DNA from: Galerina marginata
Lineage: Eukaryota > Basidiomycota > Agaricomycetes > Agaricales > Galerinaceae
DNA: 64,000 nucleotides
Reading direction: 5' to 3'
Assembly (NCBI GenBank): GCA_023014335.1
Contig: JAECYW010000012.1
Coordinates: 434,001 to 498,000 of the forward strand
This document shows, in pieces, positions 62,838-64,000 of this stretch. The notes below the pieces were generated by a model that worked only from the letters and a program-made list of their open reading frames with translations, made no database searches and was not told where the DNA came from. Both the position numbers and the translations under genes were made by a program. Each line of letters starts with the position of its first letter. Within the stretch, counting starts at the first letter, position 1.

Positions 62838-63769
62838 ATGAGCTCGACGTCCACATCGATCCCGACCGCCTCAAACACGCTCCTTCTGCGGAGGCAGCTC
62901 GCGGAACTCACAAAGCATCCGGTCGAGGGGTTCTCCGCAGGTCAGCAAACGACTAATCTTACCTTTGATCTTCGACGCTGATGCTACTAATCTGAAACTA
63001 GGACTTGTCGACGACAATAACTTCTTTGAATGGGAAATCCTGATCATCGGGTGAGTATTCATTTGGTCTCCTTGTCGTCGTATTGCTCATCGTGTGCCCA
63101 TCTTTAGACCTCCTGATACCCTATAGTATGCTGCGAAAACTTACTTTGCATGTTCGCGGATGTTAATCATTCTTTTGGCGATCTAGTGAAGGAGGCTTCT
63201 TCAAAGCTCGACTTTCATTCCCTCCCGAGTTTCCGTTGCTTCCACCGAAGATGCGCTTCACCACGGAAATGTGGCACCCAAACAGTCAGTATGTTTGACT
63301 CTTGCGACATCATTTGACTCACGAATGCTCTCATCCTCACAGTCTACGCGGACGGCACTGTCTGCGTATCGATCCTGGTAATCTGCCAATGTTTGGTTAA
63401 GAAGAGCCGCTTCTAACATACTTTACCAAGCATGCGCCTGGGGATGATCAATATGGATATGAAGATGCAGGCGAGCGTTGGATGCCTGTCCACACGGTGG
63501 AATCCATTGTACGTCGATCTCGTTGATTTGGCTTGACTTTGACCCTTATTCCGCCATAGCTCATCAGCGTTATTTCACTCTTGTCATCGGATACACCCAA
63601 TCTGGACAGTCCTGCCAACGTCGACGCTGCCAAAGAGGTTCGAACAGATCTAGCAGGTTCGTCGTGTTGCCGTAATCTCCACCCATGTACTCATGTACGT
63701 GTGAATTCAGGGTACAAGAAGAAGGTTCGAAGGCTGGCGCGAAGGAGTGCAGAGGAAGCGTATGACTGA
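62838..63769 (+). CDS. Ubiquitin-conjugating enzyme E2, UBE2G1 type
   Basis: A cytosolic or nuclear G-class E2. The start [20 protein letters not shown] runs into [15 protein letters not shown], then [54 protein letters not shown] and [18 protein letters not shown] with the catalytic Cys in [16 protein letters not shown] and [20 protein letters not shown] complete the UBC fold, and the end is [44 protein letters not shown] and the basic tail separate it from UBC7 and match UBE2G1 and S. pombe Ubc15-type proteins. About six short introns with in-frame joins. Complete; the stop is at 63767-63769. Confidence 0.92.
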
Positions 63770-64000
63770 TTTAAATGTATTTCCTACATTTGATTGTTAT
63801 CGTTAAGGCTCACACATCTGTATCTTCATTTCGAACGGCAATCCCGCGCTGTTTCTCCTTCACACCAACATATTCCATATATATTTATGTCAATACTGGA
63901 CAACTTTCTCAGACCTCGATGAGCCTCGCCTTCGGCGTTACAATTAGAAGCACCGTTTGACTGGCATGAGCAGGTGCCCAGGGAGCGTGGGAAATTCAAT
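63770..64000. other. 3' flank to window edge
   Basis: The 3' untranslated or intergenic sequence of the UBE2G1-type gene. Nothing recognisable. Confidence 0.4.

Overview
This window is eukaryotic and most likely from an agaricomycete (mushroom-forming basidiomycete). Genes are dense and cut by many short introns of about 45-60 nt. It holds orthologues of fungal housekeeping genes (RNA polymerase III second-largest subunit, NOC2, UBC7, UBE2G1, D-arabinono-1,4-lactone oxidase) beside lineage-restricted families that I know as typical of Agaricomycetes: F-box/nucleotidyltransferase-fold proteins, HSPA12-like Hsp70 ATPases, JmjC proteins and G1 glutamic peptidases. I cannot name the species.

The window falls into two compartments. 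Positions 1 to about 37,800 are accessory. A Helitron gene on the minus strand starts at 9342 and runs off the left edge. It is cut in two by a roughly 5-kb element with about 730-bp terminal inverted repeats (2967-7950). A second, roughly 1-kb TA-flanked inverted-repeat element (9347-10324) sits just upstream of the Helitron start codon. Next come a JmjC-domain gene, a repeat-rich spacer with a 3 x 49-bp tandem array, a many-exon gene of unknown function, and a cluster (21.5-27.7 kb) in which a head-to-head pair (F-box/nucleotidyltransferase-like gene plus a small partner gene) occurs twice, with a third, intronless nucleotidyltransferase-fold relative beside it. Four more unrecognised genes and about 4.7 kb with no convincing gene follow.

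Positions 37,800 to 64,000 look like ordinary chromosome: an F-box protein, a secreted G1 peptidase, NOC2 (ribosome biogenesis), a small conserved-looking protein, an Hsp70-like ATPase, ALO (erythroascorbate synthesis), UBC7 (ERAD E2), a GNAT acetyltransferase, RPC2 (Pol III) and UBE2G1 (a second G-class E2).

The most interesting signals are: (1) the duplicated divergent two-gene module, whose larger partners have lost the nucleotidyltransferase acidic pair while a neighbouring relative keeps it; (2) similarity between the Helitron's signal-peptide-like N-terminal extension and a separate secreted-protein-like gene 23 kb away; (3) two GC-AG introns in one copy at positions where the paralogue has GT-AG introns; and (4) a recurring C-terminal motif in several unrelated-looking genes. 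Splice sites were placed by eye from reading frame and GT/GC...AG signals, so exon edges are approximate unless stated.
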